From NCBI GenBank assembly GCA_007844125.1, contig CM017561.1:57911774-57975773 (forward strand): a DNA stretch of 64,000 nt, in the 5' to 3' direction. The stretch comes from Sinonovacula constricta. Lineage: Eukaryota; Mollusca; Bivalvia; Cardiida; Solecurtidae. Shown here piece after piece: positions 25,454 through 38,015 of the stretch. Within the stretch, counting starts at the first letter, position 1. Each line of letters begins with the position of its first letter. Under the pieces are notes generated by a model that saw only the letters and a list, made by a program, of their open reading frames with translations, was not told where the DNA came from and ran no database searches. Both the position numbers and the translations under genes were made by a program.

Positions 25454-25999
25454 CTTAAAGATGGAATCCGAAAGTTTGGACCATTTCCCCCCTCAAATAA
25501 CCAAGTTAGTCAGTGTTTCCTGACAAGTTCCTGCAAAATGCTGTTCATTGATGCCCTAGATCTGTGTGAACAGCTAAGCATAAACCACCAATCGTCATTG
25601 CAAACAGGTATTTCCTATCCGAGCCACGCTGGAGAGATAGCTATTTTTAATCTTAGAAAACCATGTTACCACTTTCTTTTGAGATCAAGTTATATAGTGA
25701 TCTAGGAAATCCGCTCTGAGGTCGATATCTATTTTTAGCAGAGACCGCTGTCGAGCTTTTTATAATGTTGGAAAGAATACACATTCAGAGTGATTTTTAG
25801 TTTTGTCTAATAATTCAGTTAGATTTCAATTCGTATTTATTAAGTATAAATGTATATAAAAATAATGCCCAAATTCAGATTTCAATTCGTATTTATTAAG
25901 TATAAATGTATATAAAAATAATGCCCAAATTCTCCAAAGCAGAGGTAAGCTATTGTTATGTACATTTGGTTTAGGCAAACTGTCGATTACCACCTTTAA
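25454..25999. mobile_element. TTAA-flanked MITE family, full-length copy
   Basis: TTAAAGATGGAATCCGAAAG on the left and GTCGATTACCACCTTTAA on the right, with TTAA at both ends. No transposase. TTAA targeting suggests a piggyBac-like source, but the tips lack the usual CCC start. Confidence 0.75.
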
Positions 26000-26284
26000 G
26001 GATTTTTTTTGAGTAGCCTCCGTGTCGCATGGGCATGCATCATGGAGACTTAACAAGAGTTAATGAACATTAAGTATCATTAATTAATATTATGCCACAG
26101 TCACTAAGAAAATAATGAGCCTGACATTTATATACAAGAGTAGATTGTCTCTGCTATATATCAACGGATTTTAATTCGCATTTTACATGAACAAAAAAGG
26201 ATTCAAATGGATTTGTATTAATTGTTAGATGCATTATTGACCGTCGATTTATATAGGGTCAGCGTCAGGTTAAAGCTGGGGCAT

Positions 26285-26520
26285 AATGCTGCTGCTGCTG
26301 CTGCTACTGCGGCTGCTGATGGTGGTTGTGGTGGTTGTCCTGGTGGTGTTTTTTTTATCAAGAAGAAGAAAAAGAAGATGATGATGGTTATAATGATGAT
26401 TATGTTGATGATGGTAAAATAAAAATGATGATAAAATAATGATGATGATAAAAATGATGATGGTAATAGTAATAAGAATAACAATAATACGAACGAATGT
26501 TCCCTAAGGGGACGTAATGA
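26285..26520. repeat. Compound GCT/GAT/AAG microsatellite
   Basis: (GCT)n, then AAGAAGAAG, then (GAT/ATG)n runs. It gives false poly-Ala and poly-Met frames. The matching tract in copy 2 is at 44748-44960 with different unit counts. Confidence 0.85.
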
Positions 26521-26871
26521 AATTTTACAACTAAACATGGTTATAAACTTATAATATAAATGAAATAGCAATTTTAAATAAATATTGTACCTAATAAACA
26601 ATACTTGTATTTATCATATAAGAGTTATACCTTTGTACATTTTTAAACCATATAAATTTTTGGAATTTTTATTGTGCAGCTGATTATGTTGTTAAAAAGC
26701 TAAGGATTGATCCTTATGGGAAGAGGTTTAAACCTTACGTCGTTTTTTATTTTTAGTTGTTGTTTTTCTTGCTGTTTTGTGGTTTGGTGTTGTTTTTACC
26801 TTTGTTTAATTTTACCACATTTTGTCTTGATACTCCCAAAAATTACACAAAGGTAAAAAGCGACTCAGAAT

Positions 26872-28517
26872 AATTAATTTTATTTTGATATGCGTGAGAG
26901 GAAGTTTAAAGACATCTTTTCAATACTAGTCTGTGACTTTATTTTATTTTGATATGTGTGAGAGGAAGTTTAAAAACATCTTTTCAATACTAGTCTGTGA
27001 CTTTATTTTATTTTGATATGCGTGAGAGGAGGTTTAAAGACATCTTTTCAATACTAGTCTGTGACTTTATTTTATTTTGATATGTATGAGAGGAAGTTTA
27101 AAAACATCTTTTCAATACTAGTCTGTGACTTAATTTTATTTTGATATGCGTGAGAGGAGGTTTAAAGACATCTTTTCAATACTAGTCTGTGACTTTATTT
27201 TATTTTGATATGCGTGAGAGGAAGTTTAAAGACATCTTTTCAATACTAGTCTGTGTCTTAATTTTATTTTGATATGCGTGAGAGGAGGTTTAAAGACATC
27301 TTTTCAATACTAGTCTGTGACTTTATTTTATTTTGATATGCGTGAGAGGAAGTTTAAAGACATCTTTTCAATACTAGTCTGTGACTTTATTTTATTTTGA
27401 TATGTGTGAGAGGAAGTTTAAAGACATCTTTTCAATACTAGTCTGTGACTTTATTTTATTTTGATATGCGTGAGAGGAAGTTTAAAGACATCTTTTCAAT
27501 ACTAGTCTGTGACTTAATTTTATTTTGATATGCGTGAGAGGAAGTTTAAAGACATCTTTTCAATACTAGTCTGTGACTTAATTTTATTTTGATATGTGTG
27601 AGAGGAAGTTTAAAGACATCTTTTCAATACTAGTCTGTGACTTTATTTTATTTTGCTATGCGTGAGAGGAAGTTTAAAGACATCTTTTCAATACTAGTCT
27701 GTGACTTAATTTTATTTTGATATGCGTGAGAGGAGGTTTAAAGACATCTTTTCAATACTAGTCTGTGACTTTATTTTATTTTGATATGCGTGATAGGAAG
27801 TTTAAAGACATCTTTTCAATACTAGTCTGTGTCTTAATTTTATTTTGATATGCGTGAGAGGAGGTTTAAAGACATCTTTTCAATACTAGTCTGTGACTTT
27901 ATTTTATTTTGATATGCGTGATAGGAAGTTTAAAGACATCTTTTCAATACTAGTCTGTGTCTTAATTTTATTTTGATATGCGTGAGAGGAGGTTTAAAGA
28001 CATCTTTTCAATACTAGTCTGTGACTTTATCTTATTTTGATATGCGTGAGAGGAAGTTTAAAGACATCTTTTCAATACTAGTCTGTGACTTTATTTTATT
28101 TTGATATGTGTGAGAGGAAGTTTAAAGACATCTTTTCAATACTAGTCTGTGTCTTAATTTTATTTTCATATGCGTGAGAGGAAGTTTAAAGACATCTTTT
28201 CAATACTAGTCTGTGACTTTATTTTATTTTGATATGTGTGAGAGGAAGTTTAAAGACATCTTTTCAATACTAGTCTGTGACTTTATTTTATTTTGATATG
28301 TGTGAGAGGAAGTTTAAAAACATCTTTTCAATACTAGTCTGTGACTTTATTTTATTTTGATATGTGTGAGAGGAAGTTTAAAGACATCTTTTCAATACTA
28401 GTCTGTGACTTTATTTTATTTTGATATGTGTGAGAGGAAGTTTAAAGACATCTTTTCAATACTAGTCTGTGTCTTAATTTTATTTTGATATGCGTGAGGG
28501 GAGGTTTAAAGACATTT
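26872..28517. repeat. 64-bp satellite array, ~26 units
   Basis: Units contain GATATGCGTGAGAGGAAGTT, TAAAGACATCTTTTCAATAC and TAGTCTGTGACTTTATTTTA. Anchor GATATG occurs at 26887, 26951 and 27015, exactly 64 bp apart. Variants (TGCG/TGTG, GGAAG/GGAGG, GACTTT/GTCTTAA, GATAGG) recur in blocks, including a two-unit (128-bp) higher-order pattern near 27785-28010. The equivalent site in copy 2 has only ~2 units. Confidence 0.95.
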
Positions 28518-28985
28518 TGATCAATATTTCTAAATGCGTGTTCGACGATTAAAGATCGCCGGTGGGTTTTTTTATGAACCAGCTGAATAAAAAAGATTTT
28601 GTAATCTGGTACTATCCAAAGACGGATTATCATATAAGGAAAATATCTATTTACCACCATTAGACTGAAACTTTACATGAATCTGCGCTGCACTGAAATA
28701 ACCTACATGTACTTTGACATATAATCCTCCAGAAAAGTTGGATTTATAAAGATCGAGCAAGTATTTCACATGTACCTTTACAATATAATATCTTGGAAAG
28801 TTTTGTTGATTTATATTAACTTTATGATGGGTTGGTGTGCATCGCATGACATTGAAAGTAAAAATTAAAATAAGTACTTCACGAGTGCTTTTTCTTTTTT
28901 TTATATTTAATTCGGTATATACATATGATTAAATAAATTATGACCGTTTCTGCAACGTTGAGCTAATATTGATTGAAAAGACCAT

Positions 28986-29135
28986 AATAACCTTTCTGGA
29001 TAGAACCAGCCCAGGTCAGTCGATAGATCTCTTGACTCCGGAAATGAAGTTATTGCCACGATTGGGACTCGAACGCAGTCCGTGGAGGACTGAGCAGTCG
29101 CGTCTGCTAAGCCCATGTGCGCTCCAAGCTGCGTC
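28986..29135 (-). repeat. tRNA-derived SINE
   Basis: Minus-strand head GGAGCGCACATGGGCTTAGC with a B-box-like GGACTGCGTTCGAGTCCC, and body CTGGATAGAACCAGCCCAGG. Same insertion in copy 2 at 45935-46090, so it predates the duplication. Confidence 0.65.
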
Positions 29136-29607
29136 GGTATTAAATCTAATGAATGCACACATAATAAAGATATGGACATAATGTTAAAACATACAACGTG
29201 CTACTTTCAGAAAAATCAATATAAGCTGTAGATTTTAATTGTACATTGTAATATATACTACTTGTTTATAAGTCATCTATTTTGTGATGGCTATTCGAGC
29301 TTTCGAATATTCGAATAATTTTGATTCACCCTTCGGGTGTATGTATAAGTCTTATACAAGTCCACTGAACTGGCACTATGCAACTGCAGATTTTAAACAA
29401 AAAATAAGACAATGAAGATCACGCGAAGGTTAATTGAAATAAATGGAATCTGCGAAAAGTAACACAATAAAAACAAAAAGATCTACGAACTATTAATCAC
29501 TTTTTAACATAGCAGTTACAAACGTTGTATGACTTATATATTGTTATCTTTTGGATGTTACAATTAATCATGATATTATTGAACATAGGCTTTTACTTTC
29601 AGATCAA

Positions 29608-29800
29608 ACAGACACGCAAGCACACAAACGGACAAATACGCGCGCACTCGCATTCACAGAAGCGAACGCACGCTCGCGCACGCTTTCACATATGCTTACA
29701 CACATGCTTGTACACATTCACGCACATATTCACGCAGACATTCACGTACATGTGCTCTCACACGCACGCGCGCTCTCACACACGCATGTGCAGAACGAAA
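29608..29800. repeat. Alternating purine-pyrimidine (CA/CG-rich) tract
   Basis: Dense CACA, CGCGCG and ACGC steps over ~190 bp, with false His/Thr-rich frames. It sits ~300 bp upstream of the TATA box of the secreted-protein gene. The counterpart in copy 2 is at 46574-46760. Confidence 0.7.
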
Positions 29801-30106
29801 ACAATCACGTACAGTTTAAGCTTTGAACAGAAAACACCCACACATAACAAAAGTCGTACCATACTTTCAACGAAACTCAAATATTTTTTCTGGTTGTCTC
29901 CGTCAGCATTTTCTAAATCAAGGTTTTAACCAAGGTCGATCGTGTGGTTTTTCTTTTATTCAAAATACGGTGAACTCGTGTTATTAAAAATAAATACTTT
30001 AACCCACTGGATCTATAAATACTTCGCGATCTCGTTGCTATCCCGTTCAATCCACACTATCAATATTTAATGATTTGAACCTACGAGTACATCACGATTT
30101 CTAGAG

Positions 30107-30171
30107 TATAAAAGGGGTAGAAGTTTATCGTCAGCACAGTCCAGTTTTGGAAGACACACCGACAATCTAAG
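30107..30171 (+). promoter_or_regulatory. TATA promoter and non-coding exon 1 of secreted-protein gene copy 1
   Basis: TATAAAAG at 30107-30114 is followed ~26 bp later by a TCAG initiator-like site (A at 30133). A short leader then ends in AATCTAAG with donor GTATCT after 30171. The same block is at 47081-47146, almost base for base. The leader splices to the acceptor before the ATG at 32121. Confidence 0.75.
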
Positions 30172-32120
30172 GTATCTTTGTCTAGCAATGTTAATCTTGT
30201 AAGATATAATGTTGTTGTTTTCTTGAAATTTCGTTTGATTGTTTGGCGAATGTATTTGTGTATTAACATTATTTGTTTATAATGTAGTTTGTGCAGGCTT
30301 ATTCTTCTTTAAATACGTTCTTGACAGGTTTTAATTGCATGTGCATATTAAATTTGTGTTTATATGAACGATTGTAACAAGTTTTTTTTTCTTCTTGTCG
30401 TGATGCAGATCTCGAAAAAAAAAAGTTGTTTTAAGTCATTTTTATTCTTGGTGCAAATTAAATACGTTATTGAAAATGATCGGGAGAAGGAGTTTCATTC
30501 CCTATTTTTGCGTGCAGTTTTAGATTCATTTTAAGTCTTTGTAAAAAGTCTATTCTAATTATTCGTGCAGTTTACAGGCTTTCTGTACTTTTCTTTAAAA
30601 AATTATTTACTTTTCTGTTCTTAATGTAGTGTTGTTTTTTTATACATTTTAATTAAATTTATTTTATACTCACATATATTTGTAAAACGTTTTAACATAA
30701 GAAAATGTAGCGCGAACGTTAAAATATGCCTCCCTACTTCGTTTGAAAACAAAATAATTTGAATTTTGTTTTTTACTGTTTTCATATCAATCTATTATTT
30801 GTTAATTTATTACATTTTGAAAGTCATATCCACCTGTGCGGCCTATATTCAACAATTTAGGAACACTATTTGTCGTTATGCTTAAAAAGGATTTGAAAAT
30901 GTAGTTGGCAAATATATACACCATTGACTAATATTGTTAAGGATTTATCAATTCTGGATTCGATTGTGGAACTAATTTTAACTTTAATGCGTTTACATGT
31001 TTAGTTTTTGCATTATGCTGTCTTTATTTTGCGTATTTGTCTTAACTCTTAATTCTTCAATTCTGTTCGCACGACAATTTCTAGTTTTCTTAAATATGCA
31101 ATTTGTACATGAAACGATTGTTCCTTATTCCCATAATTACATTAGAGTTCAAATCCTTGTGGCGAAACTCTGGACTCCGTTACCAAAGGGTTTGAACACA
31201 CGACCGGTCATGAAAAGTAGTTCTTAACGCAATTCTGTATTTACAAGAGCTTCAAATATGAATACAAATATAAAAGAAATAGAAGAAGAAAACAATTTAG
31301 AGGGATTAATGTAAATTAAAATATCTTGTTTCCTAATCGACCATAAACAAATAGGATTTGGCATTCAAACATAGCTTCGTAAGAACCACCATACTTAAAA
31401 TTGTTTAATGTACGTTGTATGTTTTCTATAGGTTAATAATTAATATACATTACTTGTGAGCCTGAGTGCGTTTTATCTTATCGATGGTTTGATATGTGTA
31501 ACATTTTAAACAAGATGACATAACAATAGATAGTTTCCACGTCAGTGAAGATCCCTTATCTTGGCAGCCATCTTTGATGGCAACTTCACGGGACTTTCAG
31601 ATTAATTATATAGAAGGGTACATTTTATTTTCTCGTAATTTTTTCATTTGTGGTCCAAAAGCTAAAAGCTATACGCTATTGAAAAGGTCTTGAAATTTAT
31701 ATTTTTAGAATGTACTATTTTAAAATTGTTAAATGAACAAAGAATGAATACACAGAGATAAATAAAATTATTGGCTCATCCTTAAACGAAATGAACAGTA
31801 TATATTTTTGTTCCTTTTAAACTATTAAAAATAGTTTTGATTTTTAAAATACTTCATAAAAACTGTTTAATTTGATATTAAATTCAGTAAAATTGATTGA
31901 AAAATAAAAACAAAGTTGTGAGTTTAATACAGCACATATTTCCAGATTTTGACCTGCATTAGCTTCTGCCTTCAAAGATGGCTGCCTTAAACTGTCTTAT
32001 CAGTGCCTATGACATCACATGGAAACTATATGAGAGTTCAACAAAAATAACATCAAGGTTGACAACAACAATCACAACAACAATATTAGTAATAACAACA
32101 TCATATCTCTTCGTTTGTAG

Positions 32121-34206
32121 ATGAAGTTACTGTTCATCGCTGGTTTGTGTTTGGTTGCTGTGGCAACGGGTAAACCCTCGGCTCAGGAGGCGGAGCTTAT
32201 GCAGCTTAGAAATGTCTTGTACGGTGAGTTTGAAAAAAAGGACACGATTTGCAAGATGAGTTTAAGTATACATGGTTTGCAACATGGATCCGACGATGAG
32301 TTTACACATACATGGATTGAGATACACATGGTGTGTTAAAATGTTTATGATTTGCACGAGGAGTTTAAGTATACAAGATTTGCATGACGAGTTTAAATAT
32401 ACAAGATTTGCAGGACAAGTTTAAATATACACGATTTGCAGGACAAGTTTAAATATTCATGATTTGCACGATGAGTTTAAATATACACAATTTGCAGGAC
32501 AAGTTTAAGTATAAATGATTTGCAGGACAAGTTTAAATATGCATGATTTGCAGGACAAGTTTAAATATACATGATTTGCACGATGAGTTTAAATATACAC
32601 GATTTGCAGGACAAGTTTAAGTATAAATGATTTGCAGGACAAGTTTAAATATAACTGTTTTGCAGGACGAGTTTAAATATACACGATTTGTAGGACGAGT
32701 TTAAATATTCATGATTTGCAGGACGAGTATACATTCTAAGTATAAATATTTATGATTTGCACGATGAGTTTAAATACATGTATACATGATTTTCACGACG
32801 AGTTTAAATATAACTGATCTGCGCAGAGATTGTAAATTAGATTTGCAGGGCAAGTATAAATGGTTATATTTTGTACGGTGAGATTATATAAATAAATATA
32901 TTTTAGTATAAGTATAGGAGAATATACATACATATATACATATATATACATACATAAATTTTAAGCAGAGTTTATTGTATGATTTCAGATCTAGAGCGAC
33001 TGGGGGCCCGCCATCTTCGCCCACCGCCACCAGGTGGTATGTACTTGGGAACTACTTATTCCTGTTTTGTTAGTTAAAAACCGAAAGCGGAGGAATATAG
33101 TTTTAGCTGTATTTCAAAATCACTCCATCGTCCCGTCCGTCTATTTATCCGTTCATTCAAAGCCATTTCTAATAAACATACTAGTTGATTTGCATAAAAA
33201 GTGACGCATTGATGGAACACCAAAGTGCAAAAAAATGTTTGAATGCGACATTCAGCTTTTTGTGGCGGAAGACTTTAGACAATGTTTCAGACAGGACTAC
33301 AGAAGTATTGTAGGTCTGCTGGAAGACTACCTAACTTAAGGTTTCGCCCCGACCAGGACTCGAACCCATGCAGTGTGGGGCCGTGTAGTCAAAAGTTGTT
33401 ACAAGTCGGCCACTCTACCACTCGACAATAGAAACCCCTACATTTAGGCTTATAAATAACTAAAGGCGACAATATTGTGATTATTTGGAAAATGATTTTT
33501 GTGATGAAAATGATGATGATTATGATGTGATGTAATATTTCAGCAACACCACCACCCGGCGAGGAGGGCAGAAGCTCCCGTGAGTATTTCAAGAAAGTTT
33601 AATTTTGTTCTTTTGACCAAAGCAACGGGGGGAGGATGATGAAGAGGAGGAGAAGGGGGTTGATACGCGTGACGATGCTTATGATGCTGATTATAATGAA
33701 TATAATTGAAAAGTGGTTGTTTTGTTTAAGCTAATGATAACAATGATAATTGAGATCGAAGTTGTTGTTTTTACTGACAATTCTGTTGGTATAAGATAAA
33801 AAGAAAATGATGATACCTCTGCTTCTGCTGCTGATGATAATAATGATGATAATAATAATTAAAATTTTGTTGTTTTAATTAATAATAATGATGATTATAT
33901 TAATTGTGAACTTGTTGTTGTTGATGATGATAATGATGATGATGTGATGATATGTTTCAGCCCCACCCGGCGAGGATGGACGAAGCTCACGTGAGTTTTA
34001 CCTTATTACATGATGATGATGGTGATGATTTTAATTATCCTTATGATGAGGTTGATGATTTTAATATTGGTTTAGTTAATGATGGCGACGTTGGTGTAAA
34101 TGATAATTGTAAAAAATGTGATGTGTTATTTTATTTTAAAATGTTGTTTTTGTTTGTTGTTGTTGTTGTTTTTTGATGATGATGTTGTTGGTGTTGTTGT
34201 TGTTGT

Positions 34207-34276
<70 letters not shown>

Positions 34277-35504
34277 TAATAATATTTCATATTTCAGCAC
34301 CTCCCCGAACCGGATCCCCACCACCACCACGTTCCACCACAGCTGCATCATCTAAGAGACAAGGTATTGTTGCTAAATACAGCGCAGCCACACAACTAAG
34401 GTCAACTAAGGATTTTTCCCCTCTAAAACAAAATATGGCAAATATCTGGTACCTGCGCAGGTCGGTGGATGACCTAACCGGATTAAGTTTCGGCCTCGAC
34501 GGGGTCTCGAACCCAGACGGCAATTCAGCGCCATTACCAATCAGCCAAGCTCGAATACATTACTTAGCGCCTTAATACAGCAAGAATGTTGTCAAAATAT
34601 GTGCTACAAATGAACATGTGTTTTTTTCGACTACCACGAGAATTAAAAACTTTCTTAAGGGGTCACATTATTAATAATGAATTATCGTCAGATTTATCGA
34701 TGTTTTAATGGCAAATTAATGGAAATGATAAGTTTTCCGGTGGTGTCTAGGGAACTTATAAAAATAATGTGCGTATTGATGATATTCAATAAATGAAAGG
34801 AGCATGCTCAATGATAATGTTTTAATCAAGGTTAATAACATTCTTACCGATGATGTTACATAAACTGAATGAAAATATCTTTGATCGATAATGTTATCTA
34901 ATTGATTGAAACTATTTGTTATTGACGATGTTATGTTCAATGAATTAAAAAAAAATATATGTTTGTACACGATTTATTCTTAAATGAATAAAATTATATG
35001 TTTATTAATGATGTTAGATTCTGTTAATGAAAAGTATTTGTTTATTTATGATGTAATGTTCAATGAAGGAAAATTCAATGTTTATCGATGATGTCATAAA
35101 TAACAAAATAATTTCTGATCGATAATATTAAGAGACATGAATAAACAAAAAATGTTTTTCGAGGTCGTTATGTTCAATGAATAAAAAATGCAAAAGTTCT
35201 ATGTTTATTGACTTATAATGATATGTTTATTCTTGATGATTATATCGAATAATTGAAAACAGTTTGTTTATAGATAATGTAATGATCGATGACTGAAAAT
35301 AATGAGTAAACTCTGTTTATAGGAGGAGAGGGTGGTGATGACAATGTTCGTTGTGTGAAGGATGCCGTACAAGACCTGAAGTACGCTCTGGAGGCCCTGA
35401 AGGGGTGCCTACCCCCACCCCCTACCACCCCTGCCCCAGGCTCTGAAAGGACCATGCTCCTCAGAGCCCTGGAGGATCTGTTGCTGGAAGAGATGAACAA
35501 CTAA
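32121..35504 (+). CDS. Secreted proline-rich two-cysteine protein, copy 1
   Basis: Six coding exons: 32121-32223, 32989-33036 (or 33033), 33544-33579, 33961-33990, 34298-34363 and 35323-35504. Every junction is phase 1, giving 154 (or 153) residues. Residues 1-17 are a signal peptide (MKLLFIAGLCLVAVATG). Residues 22-45 are a predicted amphipathic helix. Residues 46-91 are Pro-rich modules PPPGEEGRSS, PPPGEDGRSS and PPPRTGS plus a Ser/Thr stretch. K92-R93 is a possible dibasic cleavage site before Gln. Residues 103-124 and 135-152 are two predicted helices, the first bracketed by C105 and C123, joined by PPPPTTPAPG. I do not recognise the family, so no function is assigned. A strong TATA promoter suggests regulated, abundant expression (inference). 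The paralogue is at 49068-52659. Confidence 0.85.
32224..32860. repeat. 28-bp minisatellite in intron 2, copy 1
   Basis: About 22 imperfect units of GATTTGCAGGACGAGTTTAA plus ATATACAT. The array starts inside the 5' splice region, right after the donor of the signal-peptide exon. The copy-2 array (49171-50045) is ~240 bp longer. Confidence 0.9.
33240..33425 (-). repeat. tRNA-derived SINE in intron 3
   Basis: The minus-strand head has TGGTAGAGTGGCCGACTTGT and GGGTTCGAGTCCTGG, and the body includes TTTTTGTGGCGGAAGACTTT. Shared with copy 2 at 50433-50630. Confidence 0.7.
34200..34275. repeat. (GAT)n run just before exon 6 acceptor
   Basis: Uninterrupted TGA/GAT triplets, ~21 units, end ~22 bp before the acceptor at 34297. 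Copy 2 (51404-51430) has about nine. It gives false poly-Met and poly-Ile frames. Confidence 0.95.
34378..34550 (-). repeat. tRNA-derived SINE in intron 6
   Basis: The minus-strand head has GCTTGGCTGATTGGTAATGG and GGGTTCGAGACCCCG, and the body includes GGTACCTGCGCAGGTCGGTG. Shared with copy 2 at 51533-51712. 34551-35322 is intron rich in GATGATGTT- and AATGAATAAA-like phrases, otherwise empty. Confidence 0.7.
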
Positions 35505-35974
35505 TCGGCAAAACCTGGTCAGTTTCTCAAAAACAACAATAACAACAACAACAAAAAACAAACCACCAACAACAAAAAACAACTTATTACCTTAAACAAA
35601 TTCTTTCTTACGCATAAAATTTAATCTGTAACGCTATCCCTGAAACAGGATGATAATGTTGTTGCAGGCATAATGATCACGTTTAAGGTAAAAGAAAAAA
35701 TAACAACTTAAACATGCCTTACACAGGTCTAATTAAATACTCTCTGCAAATAGAAAAGGTGTTTCAGTAAAATACATGGTGTTGTATTCATAAATAATCG
35801 TTCTTATATTTCTAATTTCAAATAAGAAATTTCATTTAATCATATAAAAAGCTCATTTCACCTTTAAACTTTCCATGGATCTAATATAAATGTAGGTACT
35901 TTTTATGTGTTGATGTGAGAAAATTACTTATATTTTAATGACTACAAAATTGTTTGTTGGTGTTATTCTTGAAA

Positions 35975-36150
35975 TACATCGCAGCGACTATTTATGATCA
36001 TTATAGCGACGTCCGGCTATTTGGTGGAGGAAGAACCCAGAAAATGTCTTGGCAGAACCACTAGCGCACAGCAAATCAACTGGAAGACCTTCCCACATTA
36101 AGTCCTTCTTCCTGAACGGGACTCTAACCCATGCGGTGAGAGGGGCCAAG
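35975..36150 (-). repeat. tRNA-derived SINE in the 3' intron
   Basis: Same family as 23932. The tail TACATCGCAGCGAC...TGATCATTATAGCGAC and body GTCCGGCTATTTGGTGGAGG end in a degraded B box (GGGACTCTAACCC). Shared with copy 2. Confidence 0.65.
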
Positions 36151-36516
36151 TTGTATATACCTGTCAATAAGGAAAAGCTGTCATTGTGTAGAATTAGTTG
36201 CGTCCATTCCCATTCTGCTGTGTTTATATGTGTTGATACTTCATATAGTTATTGCCTTTTTTTAAAGGCATTCTGTGTAAGTGAAAGCTCGTATGCATGT
36301 AGCACGGCAAATGGCAATGCGTAATGTTGATGCAGCTTTTTCGATATTGTAAACAGTCAATGTGCTAGTGCATGTAAAACGCCGAAATAATATTTCAAAT
36401 TCTCATTGTTTTCGTCTGAATACTGTTGACGTAAAGGCTCGAGCATATTAATGCGCATGCGCATATTACAACAATATTTTTTTATTCTCATAAATCTCAC
36501 TTTCTTCTGTTTCCAG

Positions 36517-36700
36517 ACCGGATGAATACGACTTCATGAAGAGGAAATGGACTTGATTGAAAAACTTTTGTTCTATTCTGTACTTTTTATTCACCTTTTG
36601 CTTACACGCACTCTTTAACTATGTCTACCGGTGTAAACACGTGGATTTACATGCTATGTCTGTGTTTTAACGCCAGCATTAATAAATGAATATCATTAAT
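36517..36700 (+). terminator. 3' UTR exon with polyadenylation signal, copy 1
   Basis: The coding exon has a donor after 35517 (ACCTG|GTCAGT), shortly after the stop. The next acceptor, TTCTGTTTCCAG, opens a non-coding exon at 36517 with AATAAA at 36681-36686 and a (GT)n run just beyond. The copy-2 equivalent is 53647-53820. An intron after the stop is unusual for transcripts subject to decay, but the stop lies only 13 nt from the junction, which is normally tolerated. Confidence 0.65.
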
Positions 36701-37805
36701 ATATGTGTGTGTGTGTGTGTGTGTGTGTTTTTTTTAACAATTACCGAATTAATTCGTCAACATTTGAATCGATGTAAGGGAAACTCATTATGGCTTAACA
36801 TTACCACATGTAAATTGTAATTAGAATGGAGGGGGATTAATTACGCAAATGAAGTTCAAACATATACAACAAGTATTAATCTATTTCTGACAATGTTACC
36901 GAATAAAGAGGCTGAGAACACGGATCTCGAAAAAGTATAATTAATAATGATGATGATGATGATAATGATGATGATGATGGTGATGATGATGATGATGATG
37001 ACATCTGTAAAACTTTTGACTTGAAAACAATTAACCTGTCTGTCACAGAAATTGCGCATTCTCAACGTTCTTTATATAGAATATGCAATGAATTTCGCTG
37101 AGCCTGTTTTAACCATGTAATGCTCAACGACACAGGCCCTTTTCTTTACAGACACTTAACTTAAAGTATTTTGCAGCTTGCTTATTGAAAATCCATGACT
37201 TGAGCAATTCTTACTAAAAATATTTGGTATGAGACAAGTATTGTACCCTACTATTTTAAATTAAATCCTCTCAGATAATTTCTTCCTCTGAGCGATCACA
37301 CATTGGTAGTTTCTCGTGGTAAGATATGTACAGAATTGCATATTGTTCGTCGTTTATCACTTTGCCTTTCTGGTTTCGTTGTATATAAAATGGGTACTGC
37401 ATAAAATGTGTATTTACGTACAATTCTTGATATATTCTTTTAATGTCTGTTGCATAACATTTACCTAAAAAATCAAGTAGCGTCTTGGTACCGAATCCTC
37501 CCCCAGAAGCCACCATATACAATACAGAAACGCAAAATATTCCGGGGGAGCATGCCCACGGACCGCTTCTAGCGACCACGCGTACACATCATATTATGCC
37601 TAGCTACGCCCCTGATCATATGGTGTCATCATTTTTACTATAAAGAAGGTTCCAGTGCTTTTAAGAATGGTTAGTAAACACGCGCCCTAGTATAGTTTTA
37701 AGTTGCATTTGGGAACGTGTATATTGTGTATACACGTCACTTCTAAAAAGCATATTAATTGATTCTCTGTGTAGCGGTGCCAGACATTAAACTAAATACG
37801 GTTGT

Positions 37806-38015
37806 AAGTGTCGCCCGTGGCATAGTGGTTGAGACGTCGATTAGTAACTCCTCTGGGTTCGAGTCGTCGTTATGTGAGACGGTCTCCCAGCTGACTTTCG
37901 CTGCGCCGATCGTTCTATCCAGACATGTGCCTGGAGTTTTTATTCACCAAAAAAGCTAGACGTTGCTATAATGATCATAAATGGTCGCTGCAATGTACTT
38001 CAAAAACAAACAAAA
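37806..38015 (+). repeat. tRNA-derived SINE, full-length
   Basis: Plus-strand head GTCGCCCGTGGCATAGTGGT (A box) and CTGGGTTCGAGTCGTCG (B box). Conserved body follows, then the tail GCTATAATGATCATAAATGG. The best-preserved family member. The rest of 36701-39648 has a GAT microsatellite (36950-37005) and no gene I can support. Confidence 0.75.

Noticed and set aside
26872..28517. CRISPR-like repeat array
   Set aside because: There are no unique spacers; the 64-bp units are contiguous and the genome is eukaryotic.
29525..29929. 134-residue His/Thr-rich frame
   Set aside because: Produced by the CA/CG-rich tract; the copy-2 version is truncated by a stop.
34136..34355. Poly-Met and poly-Ile frames
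   Set aside because: They are translations of the (GAT)n run in an intron of the secreted-protein gene.
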